Source of the DNA: an uncultured Actinomyces sp.
GTDB taxonomy: Bacteria; Actinomycetota; Actinomycetes; Actinomycetales; Actinomycetaceae
Assembly (NCBI GenBank): GCA_945949035.1
Contig: CAMFDH010000002.1
Coordinates: 1-21,266 of the forward strand
DNA length: 21,266 nt
Reading direction: 5' to 3'
Shown here: in pieces, positions 1 through 8,053 of the stretch
Layout of the letters: the number at the start of each line of letters is the position of its first letter
Numbering within the stretch: the stretch's first letter is position 1
Translations under genes and position numbers: made by a program
Notes under the pieces: generated by a model
Database searches by the model: none
What the model saw: only the letters and a program-made list of their open reading frames with translations
What the model was told of the DNA's origin: nothing

Positions 1-192
1 CACCAGGTCGGTGGGGTGCACGAAGTACTCACCCAGGGTGATCTTCGCGGCAGGTTTACCTGAGTTGGCAGAACCTGATTCCCCACTCTGGGAACCGGTC
101 GAGGTGGTGCAGGCCCCAAGGACCAGGGCCGTGGCAGCCACACCGGCTGCGATAATCGAGGCGTTCGTCCGTCGTGTTCTTCTGGCGCTCAT
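1..192 (-). CDS. Lipoprotein, N-terminal part (runs off the window)
   Basis: The frame starts at ATG 192 and remains open to the window edge, giving the first 64 residues. A twin-basic N-terminus (ARRTRR) precedes a hydrophobic segment at about residues 12-26 and a lipobox LGAC with Cys28, followed by a Ser/Gly/Thr-rich linker. This is a classic type II signal peptide, so the mature protein should be lipid-anchored on the outer face of the membrane. The start of the mature domain (KITLGEYFVHPTDLV) is too short to assign; a solute-binding protein or a small cupredoxin-like domain are both possible. The Shine-Dalgarno sequence is weak (AAAGAG). The aldo/keto reductase gene ends 137 bases upstream in the same direction, so this gene may have its own promoter in that gap, though I cannot point to a convincing one. 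Confidence 0.75.
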   Translation of the reverse strand, partial: MSARRTRRTNASIIAAGVAATALVLGACTTSTGSQSGESGSANSGKPAAKITLGEYFVHPTDLV

Positions 193-329
193 GGCAAGCA
201 GTCTCTTTCGTCCGGCCGCTAGGGCTCAAAAAGGGGCCCTAGAATCTGCTGGTCAAGTAGCTACATTAGCGCCGTTTTTTGCGAAAGCACTAGCAAAATG
301 CGGGGAAGACGCCAAATTTGGGGGTCGTT

Positions 330-1169
330 TCACATCCTATTCATAACATCGGGATGCTTACCGGTCCGCCCTTCTTCTCCGCGGTCGAGGGCGTAGATTC
401 GCGCCATCTCTTCCTCATTCAACTCAAAATCGAAGAGTTCCAAGTTGGTCCTCTGCCGCTGGGCGGTCGAGGACTTGGGCAGGATGATGTCCCCGCGCTG
501 CAGCGCCCAACGCAGTGCCACCTGGGAAGTCGACTTACCGTGGTCCCTCGCGATCTCGCTGAGGGTCGGATCCTGGAGAACGGTTCCCCGGGCCAGAGGC
601 GACCAGGCTTCGGTCAAAATACCGTGGCTGGCGTTGAAGGCGTGCAGTTCGGGTTCCTGGAAGTAGGGGTGGGATTCAATCTGGTTGACGGCAGGTACCA
701 CACGGGCGGTTTCCAGCAGCTTCTCCAGGTGATGGATCTCGAAGTTAGAGACCCCGATAGCTCGAGCCCGACCGTCCTCAAGGAACTCTTCCAGGACAGC
801 CCAGGTGGCACCGAAGTCACCCCCGTAGTACATCGGAAGGGGCCAGTGAATCAGGAAGAGGTCGACGTAGTCAGTCTGCAGATCGGTGAGGGTCTGCGCG
901 AAGGATCGCCTGGCCACCTCTGGTTCGTGGTTGGGGTTATTGAGCTTCGAGGTGATGAAGAGCTGCTCCCTTGGCGCCCCGGCGGCTCGCCAACCATCCC
1001 CGACCTCGGGCTCATTGAGGTACATCTGCGCGGTATCGATGTGGCGGTAGCCGACCTTGATTGCGCTCTCCACAATCGGCGCGGTCCCCTCGGTGACCTT
1101 GTAGGTCCCAAAGCCAACCTGGGGAATTTCGATCCCACCGCTGGTGGTGAGGTTCGGAACTTCAGACAT
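330..1169 (-). CDS. Aldo/keto reductase (2,5-diketo-D-gluconate reductase-like, AKR5 type)
   Basis: This 279-residue protein is a full-length single-domain TIM-barrel oxidoreductase that reduces aldehydes or ketones with NADPH in the cytoplasm. The catalytic tetrad is visible as D45, Y50 (in IDTAQMY), K75 (in ITSKL) and H108 (in LIHWP). The GVSNF and NQIE segments and the C-terminal LPKSS...RTNLELFDF cofactor-binding segment are typical of the family. The closest general description is the 2,5-diketo-D-gluconic acid reductase group, but the physiological substrate cannot be read from sequence. The start at 1169 is preceded by GAAAGGT at good spacing. It lies 44 bases downstream of the ABC exporter gene in the same direction, so co-transcription is possible. 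Confidence 0.92.
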   Translation of the reverse strand: MSEVPNLTTSGGIEIPQVGFGTYKVTEGTAPIVESAIKVGYRHIDTAQMYLNEPEVGDGWRAAGAPREQLFITSKLNNPNHEPEVARRSFAQTLTDLQTDYVDLFLIHWPLPMYYGGDFGATWAVLEEFLEDGRARAIGVSNFEIHHLEKLLETARVVPAVNQIESHPYFQEPELHAFNASHGILTEAWSPLARGTVLQDPTLSEIARDHGKSTSQVALRWALQRGDIILPKSSTAQRQRTNLELFDFELNEEEMARIYALDRGEEGRTGKHPDVMNRM

Positions 1170-1213
1170 GAGGCTTACCTTTCGAGGGGACTGCGACGTT
1201 CTTGAGGATGAAT

Positions 1214-3139
1214 CTACTCGGTATTCGGGTCGTAGGGACCGGCGAACTGGGCCCGGTAGAGACGTGCGTAGGCTCCGTCGACCTCTAGCAGCTGGTCGTG
1301 CGTCCCCTGTTCAACCACATCGCCGTCCTCCATCACCAGGATGAGGTCGGCGTTACGGATCGTCGAAAGACGGTGGGCAATCACGAAGGCGGTACGGCCC
1401 TGACGCAGGTTGTCCATGGCCTTCTGAACCAGTACTTCAGTTCGGGTATCGACGGAGGAGGTCGCCTCATCAAGGATGAGCATCTCCGGGTCCGCGATGA
1501 AGGCGCGGGCAATCGTCATCAGCTGACGCTCACCGACTGAGAGTGTGTCACCGTCATCCGAAATCCTGGTTTCGTAGCCCTCTGGGAGCTGACGGATCAG
1601 GCGGTCGACCGAAGTCTCCCGTGCGGCCCTGCGGACCTCTTCCGGTGTGGCACCGCTGCGGCCGAACGCAATGTTGTCCTCGATGGAGCCGTCAAACAGC
1701 CAGGTCTCTTGAAGGACCATTCCGATGTGGCGACGCAGGGTGTCCTTCTTGATCTCGGTGATGTTGATGCCGTCGACCAGGATCTCTCCGGAGTCGACCT
1801 CGTAGAAACGTTCCAGCAGGTTGACCAGGGTGGTCTTTCCGGCACCTGTCGGGCCGATGATTGCCACCATCTGACCCGGGGCAACATCAAGGTTGAGGTT
1901 CTTGATGACGGGCTTCTCAGGGTCATAGCCGAAGCGGACGTTACGGAACTCAACTCGACCGTCCCCGGAGGGCTTCTTGGTTCCCGTATCCGGAGCCATG
2001 TCGGGGGCGTCAAGGAAGTCAAAGACGCGCTCGGCGGATGCCAGACCCGACTGCAGCAGGTTGGCGATTGACGCTAGCTGACCAACAGGCTGGGTGAACT
2101 GGCGCGAGTACTGAATGAAGGCCTGCACCTCACCGATCGTCAGGGTTCCCGCGGTGACCATCACGGCGCCACCCACGGCGATGACGACGTAGGAGAGGTT
2201 GGAGACGAAGCTCATCACCGGGTTGACCAGGTTCGAAATGAACTGGGCCTTGAATGAAGAGCGGTAGAGCTGATCGTTCTCAGTACGGAACTCTTCGTCG
2301 AACTTTTCCTGCAGGTTGAACAGGGTGGCAACGGTGTGGCCGGAAACGCTCTCTTCAACGACGCCGGAAACTGCTCCGGTTGCCTTCCACTGCTTGCGGA
2401 ACTGCGGCTGGGCCTTCTTCATCAGGATGCCGGCGATGATCGCACCGACAGGGATAACGAAGAGGGCGATGAGCGTCAGTGACCACGACATTGTCAGCAT
2501 CATGACCGCGATGCCGATGATCGTGAAGACCGAGGAAAGGAACTGCGTGATCGTCTGCTGCAGGGTCTGGGTGATGTTGTCGACGTCGTTGGTAACGCGA
2601 GAGAGGATGTCACCGCGGCTGTGACGGTCGAGGTAGGACAGCGGCAGCCGGTTGATCTTGTCCTGGATCCGCTGGCGTAGGTTCCAACCGGTGTTCTGGA
2701 CGACAACGCGGGCGATCTGTCCGGAGGCCCAACCGAGGAAAGCCGAACCGACGTAGATGGCAACAACCACCAGCAGCAGGTTCGCGAGGGCGCTGAAGTC
2801 GACCCCCTGACCCGGGACGATGTCCATTGGACCCAGCATGTCAGCCATGCGGGTCTCCCCCTGGGCCCGCAGGCCGTCGATGACTTCCTGCTTGGTCGAA
2901 CCCGCAGGCATCCTCGAGGAGATATAGCCGTTGAACACGGTGTTGGTGGCGTAGCCGAGGATTCGGGGTGCAAGCACACCCAGGATGACCCCGCCGATGC
3001 TGAGGATGGCAACGGCCCCAAGCATCCACCAGTAGCTGCTGAGCATCTTGAGAAGGCGCTTCAGCGTGCCCTTGAAGTCCTTAGCCTTGGCGGGCGCTCG
3101 TCCGCCCGGACCACCTGGACCGTGACCTGGACCGCTCAT
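1214..3139 (-). CDS. ABC exporter half-transporter with the competent ATPase site residues (heterodimer subunit B)
   Basis: This 641-residue protein has an N-terminal transmembrane domain of about six helices (residues 38-365) and a C-terminal nucleotide-binding domain. The motifs are Walker A GPTGAGKT (429-436), Q-loop Q477, Walker B LILDE with catalytic E558, and switch H589. The signature motif is altered to LSVGE (533-537). A Gly/Pro-rich N-tail and a long loop between helices 1 and 2 (about 70-115) resemble the second subunit of YfiB/YfiC-type multidrug exporters. It starts one base inside the stop codon of the upstream exporter gene (TGATG), with GGAGGAAG just before, so the two are translationally coupled. 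Together they should form a heterodimeric exporter of drugs, lipids or peptides; the substrate is unknown. The stop lies 44 bases before the reductase start. Confidence 0.93.
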   Translation of the reverse strand: MSGPGHGPGGPGGRAPAKAKDFKGTLKRLLKMLSSYWWMLGAVAILSIGGVILGVLAPRILGYATNTVFNGYISSRMPAGSTKQEVIDGLRAQGETRMADMLGPMDIVPGQGVDFSALANLLLVVVAIYVGSAFLGWASGQIARVVVQNTGWNLRQRIQDKINRLPLSYLDRHSRGDILSRVTNDVDNITQTLQQTITQFLSSVFTIIGIAVMMLTMSWSLTLIALFVIPVGAIIAGILMKKAQPQFRKQWKATGAVSGVVEESVSGHTVATLFNLQEKFDEEFRTENDQLYRSSFKAQFISNLVNPVMSFVSNLSYVVIAVGGAVMVTAGTLTIGEVQAFIQYSRQFTQPVGQLASIANLLQSGLASAERVFDFLDAPDMAPDTGTKKPSGDGRVEFRNVRFGYDPEKPVIKNLNLDVAPGQMVAIIGPTGAGKTTLVNLLERFYEVDSGEILVDGINITEIKKDTLRRHIGMVLQETWLFDGSIEDNIAFGRSGATPEEVRRAARETSVDRLIRQLPEGYETRISDDGDTLSVGERQLMTIARAFIADPEMLILDEATSSVDTRTEVLVQKAMDNLRQGRTAFVIAHRLSTIRNADLILVMEDGDVVEQGTHDQLLEVDGAYARLYRAQFAGPYDPNTE

Positions 3140-4875
3140 CAGTCTTCCTCCAATGCCATCTGGGACTCAACGATCTGACGGTAGGTGGGCGAAGTTTCGA
3201 CCAGCTCCTCATGTCGTCCTCGGGAAACGATTTCGCCGTTGTCTAGAACCAGAATCTGGTCGGCGTGGCGAATGGTTGCGATACGCTGCGCAACGATTAG
3301 GACCGCGGCATTCCCGACGTAGCGGCGCAGACTGTTGCGGATTGCCGCGTCTGTCGCGTAGTCGAGGGCGCTGAACGAGTCATCAAAAACGTAGAGGTCG
3401 GCCGACTTATAGAGGGCGCGAGCCATGGTGAGGCGCTGGCGTTGACCACCGGAGAAGTTACGTCCTCCGGCATCGACGCGAGTGTCCAAGCCATCTTCGA
3501 GTGTGCTGACAAACTCGGTCGCCTGGGCTCCGTCAAGTGCCCACTGGATCCTCTCTCTTTCAGTCTCTGAGGGACTCTCAATCCCGGAGACAGTCGAGGC
3601 GATCGTTCCGGAGAACAAATAGGCGGACTGGGGGACGAAGCCGATGTTGTCACGCAATATGTCCGGCGACAGATGACGAACATCGGTCTCATTCACCCGA
3701 ACCGACCCGCCGGAGGGGTCGAGAAGCCTGGGGAAGAGGCTCGCAAAAGTACTCTTACCAGAGCCGGTGGAGCCGATGATGGCAGTCGTCGTATTGGGCA
3801 ATAGGTCGACATTGATGTTGTGGAGGACGGGCTCCTCAGCGCCGGGGTACTGGACCCTGACGTTATTTAGGGAGAAGGTGACCTGACCGGTGGGGAAGTT
3901 CTCCGCCACCTCGGGAGCCGTGATTGACAGCGGGGTGGTGAGAACCTCGTTGATGCGGCGTGAAGTCACGGCCGCCCTCGGCAGCATAAAGAAGAGCATC
4001 GAGGACGTCATGGTGGCACCGAAGATCATGGCGAAGTAGGAGATGAAGGCGAGGAGTGCGCCGATTTCCATAGATCCGGAGTCAACCAGGTGACCACCGA
4101 ACCACACGACGGCGACGGTTCCCAGGGAGAACACCAGCTGCAGCAGGGGGAAGATAACGGCGAAAACAGTTCCGATTCGCATGGCGACCCACCGCAGTGA
4201 GTCATTGGCGCCCGTGTAGCGCGAGCCAAACTCATCCTGGCGGACGAAGGCGCGAATGACACGGATTCCGCTCAGCTCTTCGCGCAGGACAGTGTTCATA
4301 TTGTCCAGGCGATCCTGCTGGCTGCGGAACAGCGGCGCCAGGATCAGGAACGCCACACCGATGATCGCGGTGATAACAGGAACGAGGATGACAAGGAGGC
4401 TGGCAAGGCTGGCGTTCATGCGCAGGGTCATGATGATGCCGCCGATACCCATGATGGGGGCCGCGATCATGAAGTTGAAGATCATCAGGACAACCATCTG
4501 GACCTGCTGGACGTCGTTGGTCGAGCGGGTGATGAGGGACGGTGCGCCGATCGCGTGAACCTCACGAGAGGAGAAGTCCTGGACGCGGTTGAAAACCTTG
4601 GTACGCAGGTCCGCGCCGAGACCCATGGCTAGTTTGGCTGCGATGTAAACAGCGAAGCCAGCGCTGATTCCCTGAGCCGCGGAAACGGCCAGCATGATGA
4701 AGCCGAGCTGCCATACCCGGCCAACGTCTCCGGCGACCACGCCCTCATCAATGATGGAGGCATTCAGGTCGGGCAGGAAAAGCGCACTTACCGTTGCGAC
4801 GACCTGCAGTGCAATGACAAGGAGGAGCTGCCCCCAGTGTGCCTTCAGATAGGGCCATGTAACCCGCCAGAGCAT
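3139..4875 (-). CDS. ABC exporter half-transporter with degenerate ATPase residues (heterodimer subunit A)
   Basis: This 578-residue protein has six predicted membrane helices (about 16-297) followed by a nucleotide-binding domain. Walker A is GSTGSGKS (368-375), Q-loop Q416 and the signature is a canonical FSGGQ (474-478). Two catalytic positions depart from consensus: the residue after the Walker B aspartate is D499 instead of Glu (VFDDS), and the switch histidine is Q530 (VAQR). These changes match the degenerate-site subunit of heterodimeric exporters such as TM287/288 and BmrCD, which is established for that family. The partner encoded immediately downstream supplies the intact Glu and His. 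The start at 4875 is preceded by GAGGGAG. It is the first gene of a minus-strand unit that may also include the reductase. Confidence 0.93.
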   Translation of the reverse strand: MLWRVTWPYLKAHWGQLLLVIALQVVATVSALFLPDLNASIIDEGVVAGDVGRVWQLGFIMLAVSAAQGISAGFAVYIAAKLAMGLGADLRTKVFNRVQDFSSREVHAIGAPSLITRSTNDVQQVQMVVLMIFNFMIAAPIMGIGGIIMTLRMNASLASLLVILVPVITAIIGVAFLILAPLFRSQQDRLDNMNTVLREELSGIRVIRAFVRQDEFGSRYTGANDSLRWVAMRIGTVFAVIFPLLQLVFSLGTVAVVWFGGHLVDSGSMEIGALLAFISYFAMIFGATMTSSMLFFMLPRAAVTSRRINEVLTTPLSITAPEVAENFPTGQVTFSLNNVRVQYPGAEEPVLHNINVDLLPNTTTAIIGSTGSGKSTFASLFPRLLDPSGGSVRVNETDVRHLSPDILRDNIGFVPQSAYLFSGTIASTVSGIESPSETERERIQWALDGAQATEFVSTLEDGLDTRVDAGGRNFSGGQRQRLTMARALYKSADLYVFDDSFSALDYATDAAIRNSLRRYVGNAAVLIVAQRIATIRHADQILVLDNGEIVSRGRHEELVETSPTYRQIVESQMALEED

Positions 4876-5028
4876 AGGCTCCCTCGCTGTCTTCTCGTAC
4901 TTTGATCAACTTCCTACCCTATTGCGCATTCGCGGGCGCCACACTGAACTCTGTCTCACGTTCCGCTCAGCGCGATTGTCGGCGGGTAGGGTTCGAACCA
5001 AGGGCATGACAGCAAAGACGGGTGCGTA
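4876..5028. promoter_or_regulatory. Divergent intergenic region with two TAGGGT -10 candidates
   Basis: This 153-base gap separates the minus-strand ABC exporter genes from the plus-strand repeat-protein gene. A TAGGGT hexamer occurs in each direction: 4987-4992 on the plus strand, and 4916-4921 on the minus strand. Both fit the actinobacterial TANNNT -10 pattern and lie at plausible distances from the genes. No good -35 element stands at 16-18 bases from either, so these are weak calls. Confidence 0.3.
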
Positions 5029-5700
5029 ATGGCTAGCGAAGAGGTTGTGGAGTCAGCGGGAACGCGGCCCAGTCGCGGTGCAAGTCTGCCCATCGAAGCG
5101 GTCGAGTTAGGGTTCTGGGCTGTCGTGGCCACCGCTTCCGGTTCTGAAACGGGAGACGGCGACGTCGATAGCGCGGCGGTTGAGGCGATTGGTAACCGGG
5201 TGCGCGAATCGATTGAGAAACGCTACCGGCCTGGGGCTGACAGACTGCTCAGGCGTGCCCTCAACCTGCGAAATGAGGTGAGACGGGGTCGCTCTGTGAA
5301 GATCTCCAGCGCCGCTTATGAACGCACCCGTCTTGAGATTGCAGCGAAAAATCAGGTTCAGCTGACCGCCGGGCAGGCGGCGTGGCCCCCGGGAAACCAG
5401 ACGGTAGCCGCCCGCTTTGGTGGGGGATCCTGGGCGGAGGCGCTCGGTCACTTTGGGGTGGCTCCAAGCGGTAGCGGCCGAACTCGTGGCAGGAACACCC
5501 TCCCGGATGAAGACTTCACAAGTGCCCTGCGGGCCTTCCGCAGTCACTGTGAGGATACGGGGACGACGCTAACCCACGCCGGCTACGGAAGGTGGGTCAA
5601 GGAAGAGCGTGCCGCGGGGCGCCCTCGCCCAGCTGCGGCAACCATGCGCCAGAGGTTTGGAACCTGGGCCGGAGCTCTGACGGCGGCGGGACTGAAGTAG
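5029..5700 (+). CDS. Protein with homing-endonuclease-associated (HNH-type) repeats, function unknown
   Basis: This 223-residue soluble protein has a short acidic N-terminal region, a basic helical stretch at about 57-105, and two copies of a repeat ending in an FG.W..AL...G motif: RFGGGSWAEALGHFGV (129-144) and RFGTWAGALTAAGL (209-222). The second copy is complete (about 160-223), including the ALRAF and GYGRWV segments. The pattern matches the small helical repeat usually found beside HNH or homing endonuclease domains and thought to bind DNA. No HNH motif or other catalytic motif is visible, so this looks like a stand-alone DNA-binding protein; that role is inference. There is no clear Shine-Dalgarno sequence, and a 7-codon frame (5006-5029) ends in an overlapping TAATG at the start codon. 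It converges on the Hsp15-like gene with only 8 bases between stops. Confidence 0.72.
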   Translation: MASEEVVESAGTRPSRGASLPIEAVELGFWAVVATASGSETGDGDVDSAAVEAIGNRVRESIEKRYRPGADRLLRRALNLRNEVRRGRSVKISSAAYERTRLEIAAKNQVQLTAGQAAWPPGNQTVAARFGGGSWAEALGHFGVAPSGSGRTRGRNTLPDEDFTSALRAFRSHCEDTGTTLTHAGYGRWVKEERAAGRPRPAAATMRQRFGTWAGALTAAGLK

Positions 5701-5708
5701 CCCGTTCG

Positions 5709-6080
5709 CTAGCGGCGAGAATGCTTCGCCCACTCTTCGCCGCGAAGTTCCTCCAGTTCGCGACGCTCCTTCTTTGTAGGTCGGCCGGATCCCGGATCAC
5801 GCATGGGGATACCGCCGTAGAAGCGGGGCCGCGGCGGTGAGTGGTCGATGTAGCACTCACGCGCCAGCGGAGCTCCGAGCCTCTTGGGAGGCAGTGCGAC
5901 GACCTCGATAATCTTGTCGAAACCCTGCTCACGGACCTTGATCAAGTCCCCGGGAACGACCTTGTAGGAGGCCTTGACCGGCTGGTCGTTGACTCGCACG
6001 TGACCGCCCCGCACCGCCGCAGTTGCAAGCGAGCGGGAGCGGAACTGCCGCGTGGTCCAGAGCCAGGTGTCAAGGCGCAC
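5709..6080 (-). CDS. hslR: S4-domain RNA-binding protein, Hsp15 (HslR) family
   Basis: This 123-residue protein opens with an S4 RNA-binding fold at residues 1-60: MRLDTWLW, then RSLATAAVRGGHVRVNDQPVK, then PGDLIKV. It continues with a basic tail containing RPTKKERRELEELR, typical of Hsp15 relatives. In E. coli, Hsp15 binds 50S subunits carrying stalled nascent chain-tRNA and helps recycle them, a role linked to heat shock. The start is GTG at 6080, only 3 bases after the aminopeptidase stop, with GGGA in the upstream gene's last codons, so it is probably translated from the same message as the aminopeptidase and GNAT genes. The family assignment is good; whether it acts on 50S complexes in this lineage is inferred. 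Confidence 0.88.
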   Translation of the reverse strand: MRLDTWLWTTRQFRSRSLATAAVRGGHVRVNDQPVKASYKVVPGDLIKVREQGFDKIIEVVALPPKRLGAPLARECYIDHSPPRPRFYGGIPMRDPGSGRPTKKERRELEELRGEEWAKHSRR

Positions 6081-6083
6081 TTG

Positions 6084-7421
6084 CTATCCCAACCAGAAGG
6101 CCCTGATGGCACTCGAGAGGTAGACGGGATCAACGACGTGGCTGATCTCGCGGGTGGAATGCATGGAGAGGATCGGGATCCCCACGTCCACCGTCTCGAT
6201 TCCCAGCCGGGTGGCGAGCAGTGGGCCGACGGTAGAACCGGCGCGCATTGAGCTGTGAGAGACGAAGACCTGGGTGGGAACTCCCGCGTCGCGGCAGGCC
6301 TTACGCCAGGTGGCTACCCCACCCAGGGAGGTGGCGTAGCTCTGGTCGGCATCCATCTTCAGTGCCGGACCCCCACCCATTACCGGACGGGTCTCCGGCC
6401 CGTGCTTGTCCTCGTAGCCCGGGTTGACGCTGTGTGCGGCATCGGCTGAAAGTAGGGTTGAGGCCGCGAGTGCCTGGGCACGGGCATCACCGTCAAGACC
6501 CAGTGCCAGCGAGATGCGTTCCAGAACTTCTTCGAGAAGCGGTCCGCGAGCGCCGGTCGGGGTTCCCGAGCCAATCTCTTCATGATCGAACATGGCGAGG
6601 ACGGGGATACGCGGAAGCGCCTCGTCCTCATTCAGTTCAGAGACGAGTTTGGTGAGGGCGTTGAAGCCGGCGAACGAAGATGAGAGGTTGTCCTGGCGAC
6701 CCGCGGCGAAGAACTGCCTGTCAATACCGAAGACCTCGGGGGCCTGGGTGGGGACAAGGAACAGCTCGCTTGCGGCAATGTCTGCGGCAGAGTCAAAACC
6801 GGCCAGGTCAGCGACCACAGCCATGACGTCCCGTTCCTCGCCGATGGTCCAGACGGGCTGCATGTGACGCTGGGGGTCCAGCTTGACGCCCTCGGCATTG
6901 ACACCGCGATCCAGGTGCGGGGCCAGCTGGGGGATGAAGGCAATCGGACCGGTGTGGATGAGGCGACGGTTACCGTCCCAGTCGACAACGGCACCGGCAA
7001 TCTGCAGTTCACGGTCCAGCCACGCGTTGTTCAGCGGACCTCCGTAGACCTCTACCATCAGCTGTCCCCAGCCATCCGCTGTGGTGCGTTGGGGAATGGG
7101 CTTCAGCTTGAGGGCGGGGGAGTCGGAGTGGGTGGCTGTGATGGCGAACCCGTGGGATCGCGGATCCTGCACCCAGGCAACCAGGGCGCCGTCCTCGACC
7201 AGGAAGTACCGGCCGGCTGCGGTGGGCCACTCTCCCTTGCGATCGACCTCGGTAAAGCCGCTTTCCGTGAGCAGCTGGGCTCCCTGATCGGCTGCGTGGT
7301 ACGAGGTCGGGCTGGAGAGGATGAAGTCTGCGTAGTCGGCCGCGTAGTCGATGACCTCCGGGCTTGCGGGGGTCAGGGCCGACTTCTCTTCCACTTCGCT
7401 GTTACTCAACGAGTTACTCAT
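6084..7421 (-). CDS. apeB: M18 family aminopeptidase
   Basis: This 445-residue protein matches the usual length of M18 metalloaminopeptidases (aspartyl aminopeptidase group), which form large tetrahedral dodecamers and trim N-terminal residues from peptides in the cytoplasm. The di-metal and catalytic residues can be seen: H98 in THSDSPALK, D244 in GRQDNLSS, E281/E282 in FDHEEIGS, D327 in SADAAHS, and H421 near the end in SMHSTRE. The GGPLNNAWLDREL segment (127-139) is also characteristic. The start ATG at 7421 lies 12 bases after the GNAT stop; the only purine-rich ribosome-binding candidate, GGAG, is rather far away, so translation may depend on coupling. Preferred substrate (acidic or other N-terminal residues) cannot be told. 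The symbol apeB is used loosely for the family. Confidence 0.93.
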   Translation of the reverse strand: MSNSLSNSEVEEKSALTPASPEVIDYAADYADFILSSPTSYHAADQGAQLLTESGFTEVDRKGEWPTAAGRYFLVEDGALVAWVQDPRSHGFAITATHSDSPALKLKPIPQRTTADGWGQLMVEVYGGPLNNAWLDRELQIAGAVVDWDGNRRLIHTGPIAFIPQLAPHLDRGVNAEGVKLDPQRHMQPVWTIGEERDVMAVVADLAGFDSAADIAASELFLVPTQAPEVFGIDRQFFAAGRQDNLSSSFAGFNALTKLVSELNEDEALPRIPVLAMFDHEEIGSGTPTGARGPLLEEVLERISLALGLDGDARAQALAASTLLSADAAHSVNPGYEDKHGPETRPVMGGGPALKMDADQSYATSLGGVATWRKACRDAGVPTQVFVSHSSMRAGSTVGPLLATRLGIETVDVGIPILSMHSTREISHVVDPVYLSSAIRAFWLG

Positions 7422-7433
7422 TTCTACTGGTGT

Positions 7434-7889
7434 CTACTCCGTAAAGCGATAGACGTTGGTTTCGCGGCGTTCAAACCCGCAGCGAACGTATAGGCGGTTG
7501 GCGGCTTCGCGAGACGGACGGGAGGTGAGGTCGACGGTTGAGCAGCCGAGGACCTTTGCCTGATCGATGGCCGCCTCAACCAGGGCCTGTCCCGCTCCGC
7601 TTCCCCGAGCACCCTGATCAACCACAACGTCTTCGATCCAGGCCCGCTTGCCCGTCGGAATCTCGAAGGTCACAAGCGTGAGCATGCCGAGGATGGGGTC
7701 GAGGTTCGGGACGGGTGCCTCTCCTACCGGAACGGCGCGGAAGGTAAAGAGGTAGACGCCGGGCTGGGAAATCAGCTTCTTGATGCCCTTTTTGCCAAGG
7801 GGCTTGGCGGAGGAGGAAAGCTGGGGGGTGAGGGACTCAAATGCCTCAACCAGATCGGGCGTGACTTCGGTGACGAGATCGACGGTCAT
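7434..7889 (-). CDS. GNAT family N-acetyltransferase
   Basis: This 151-residue protein has the GNAT fold: the beta4 strand WIEDVVVD is followed by the acetyl-CoA pyrophosphate-binding motif A (GARGSGAG, residues 93-100). Near the C-terminus is the REAANRLYVRCGFE segment (127-140), with the conserved Asn and Tyr of motif B. It should transfer an acetyl group from acetyl-CoA to an amine in the cytoplasm; the substrate is not recognisable. It is the first gene of a minus-strand set with the M18 aminopeptidase (12-base gap) and the Hsp15-like protein, and it diverges from dnaK across a 265-base region. The Shine-Dalgarno sequence is poor (AAAGAG). Confidence 0.88.
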   Translation of the reverse strand: MTVDLVTEVTPDLVEAFESLTPQLSSSAKPLGKKGIKKLISQPGVYLFTFRAVPVGEAPVPNLDPILGMLTLVTFEIPTGKRAWIEDVVVDQGARGSGAGQALVEAAIDQAKVLGCSTVDLTSRPSREAANRLYVRCGFERRETNVYRFTE

Positions 7890-7916
7890 AAGGCGCTCTT
7901 TCGCTTGTCTGTGCCA

Positions 7917-7953
7917 ACTTTGAACCCTTTAACAGTACATCCAGTTCAAAAGT
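7917..7953. repeat. Imperfect inverted repeat upstream of the GNAT gene
   Basis: TTTGAAC (7919-7925) and its exact complement GTTCAAA (7944-7950) face each other across 18 bases, and both arms continue with matching A/T bases (ACTTTGAAC and GTTCAAAAGT). The repeat lies 28-64 bases upstream of the GNAT start, where a promoter or operator for the minus-strand operon would be expected. It could be an operator for an unknown regulator or chance in a locally AT-rich stretch. Confidence 0.35.
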
Positions 7954-8010
7954 GGTAGGGCTCACACAAAACTCCAACACTGCATTTTTGTTGGAATTGC
8001 AAGGAAAACT

Positions 8011-8041
8011 ACAAAGTTGAGTCGGGAGCGCTCAAGTTTGT
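8011..8041. promoter_or_regulatory. HAIR operator 1 (HspR binding site), upstream of dnaK
   Basis: The half-sites GTTGAGT (8016-8022) and GCTCAAG (8030-8036) are separated by 7 bases. They match the HspR-associated inverted repeat consensus CTTGAGT-N7-ACTCAAG at 12 of 14 positions. The palindrome extends outward with ACAAA (8011-8015) and TTTGT (8037-8041). The site lies just upstream of the -35 element of the dnaK promoter. HspR binding at such sites with DnaK as co-repressor is established in Streptomyces and mycobacteria; here it is inferred from the match and from the hspR gene downstream. Confidence 0.92.
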
Positions 8042-8053
8042 CGAAATTGGGGG

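Noticed and set aside
221..240. Imperfect inverted repeat AGGGCT ... GGCCCT as a terminator of the reductase gene
   Set aside because: The stem is only about 5 bp with a mismatch. It lies about 90 bases past the reductase stop and just before the lipoprotein start, with no convincing tail.
318..1205. Long plus-strand open frame opposite the aldo/keto reductase
   Set aside because: It is antisense to a clear AKR gene with an intact catalytic tetrad, has no family resemblance, and arises from the codon bias of a high-GC gene.
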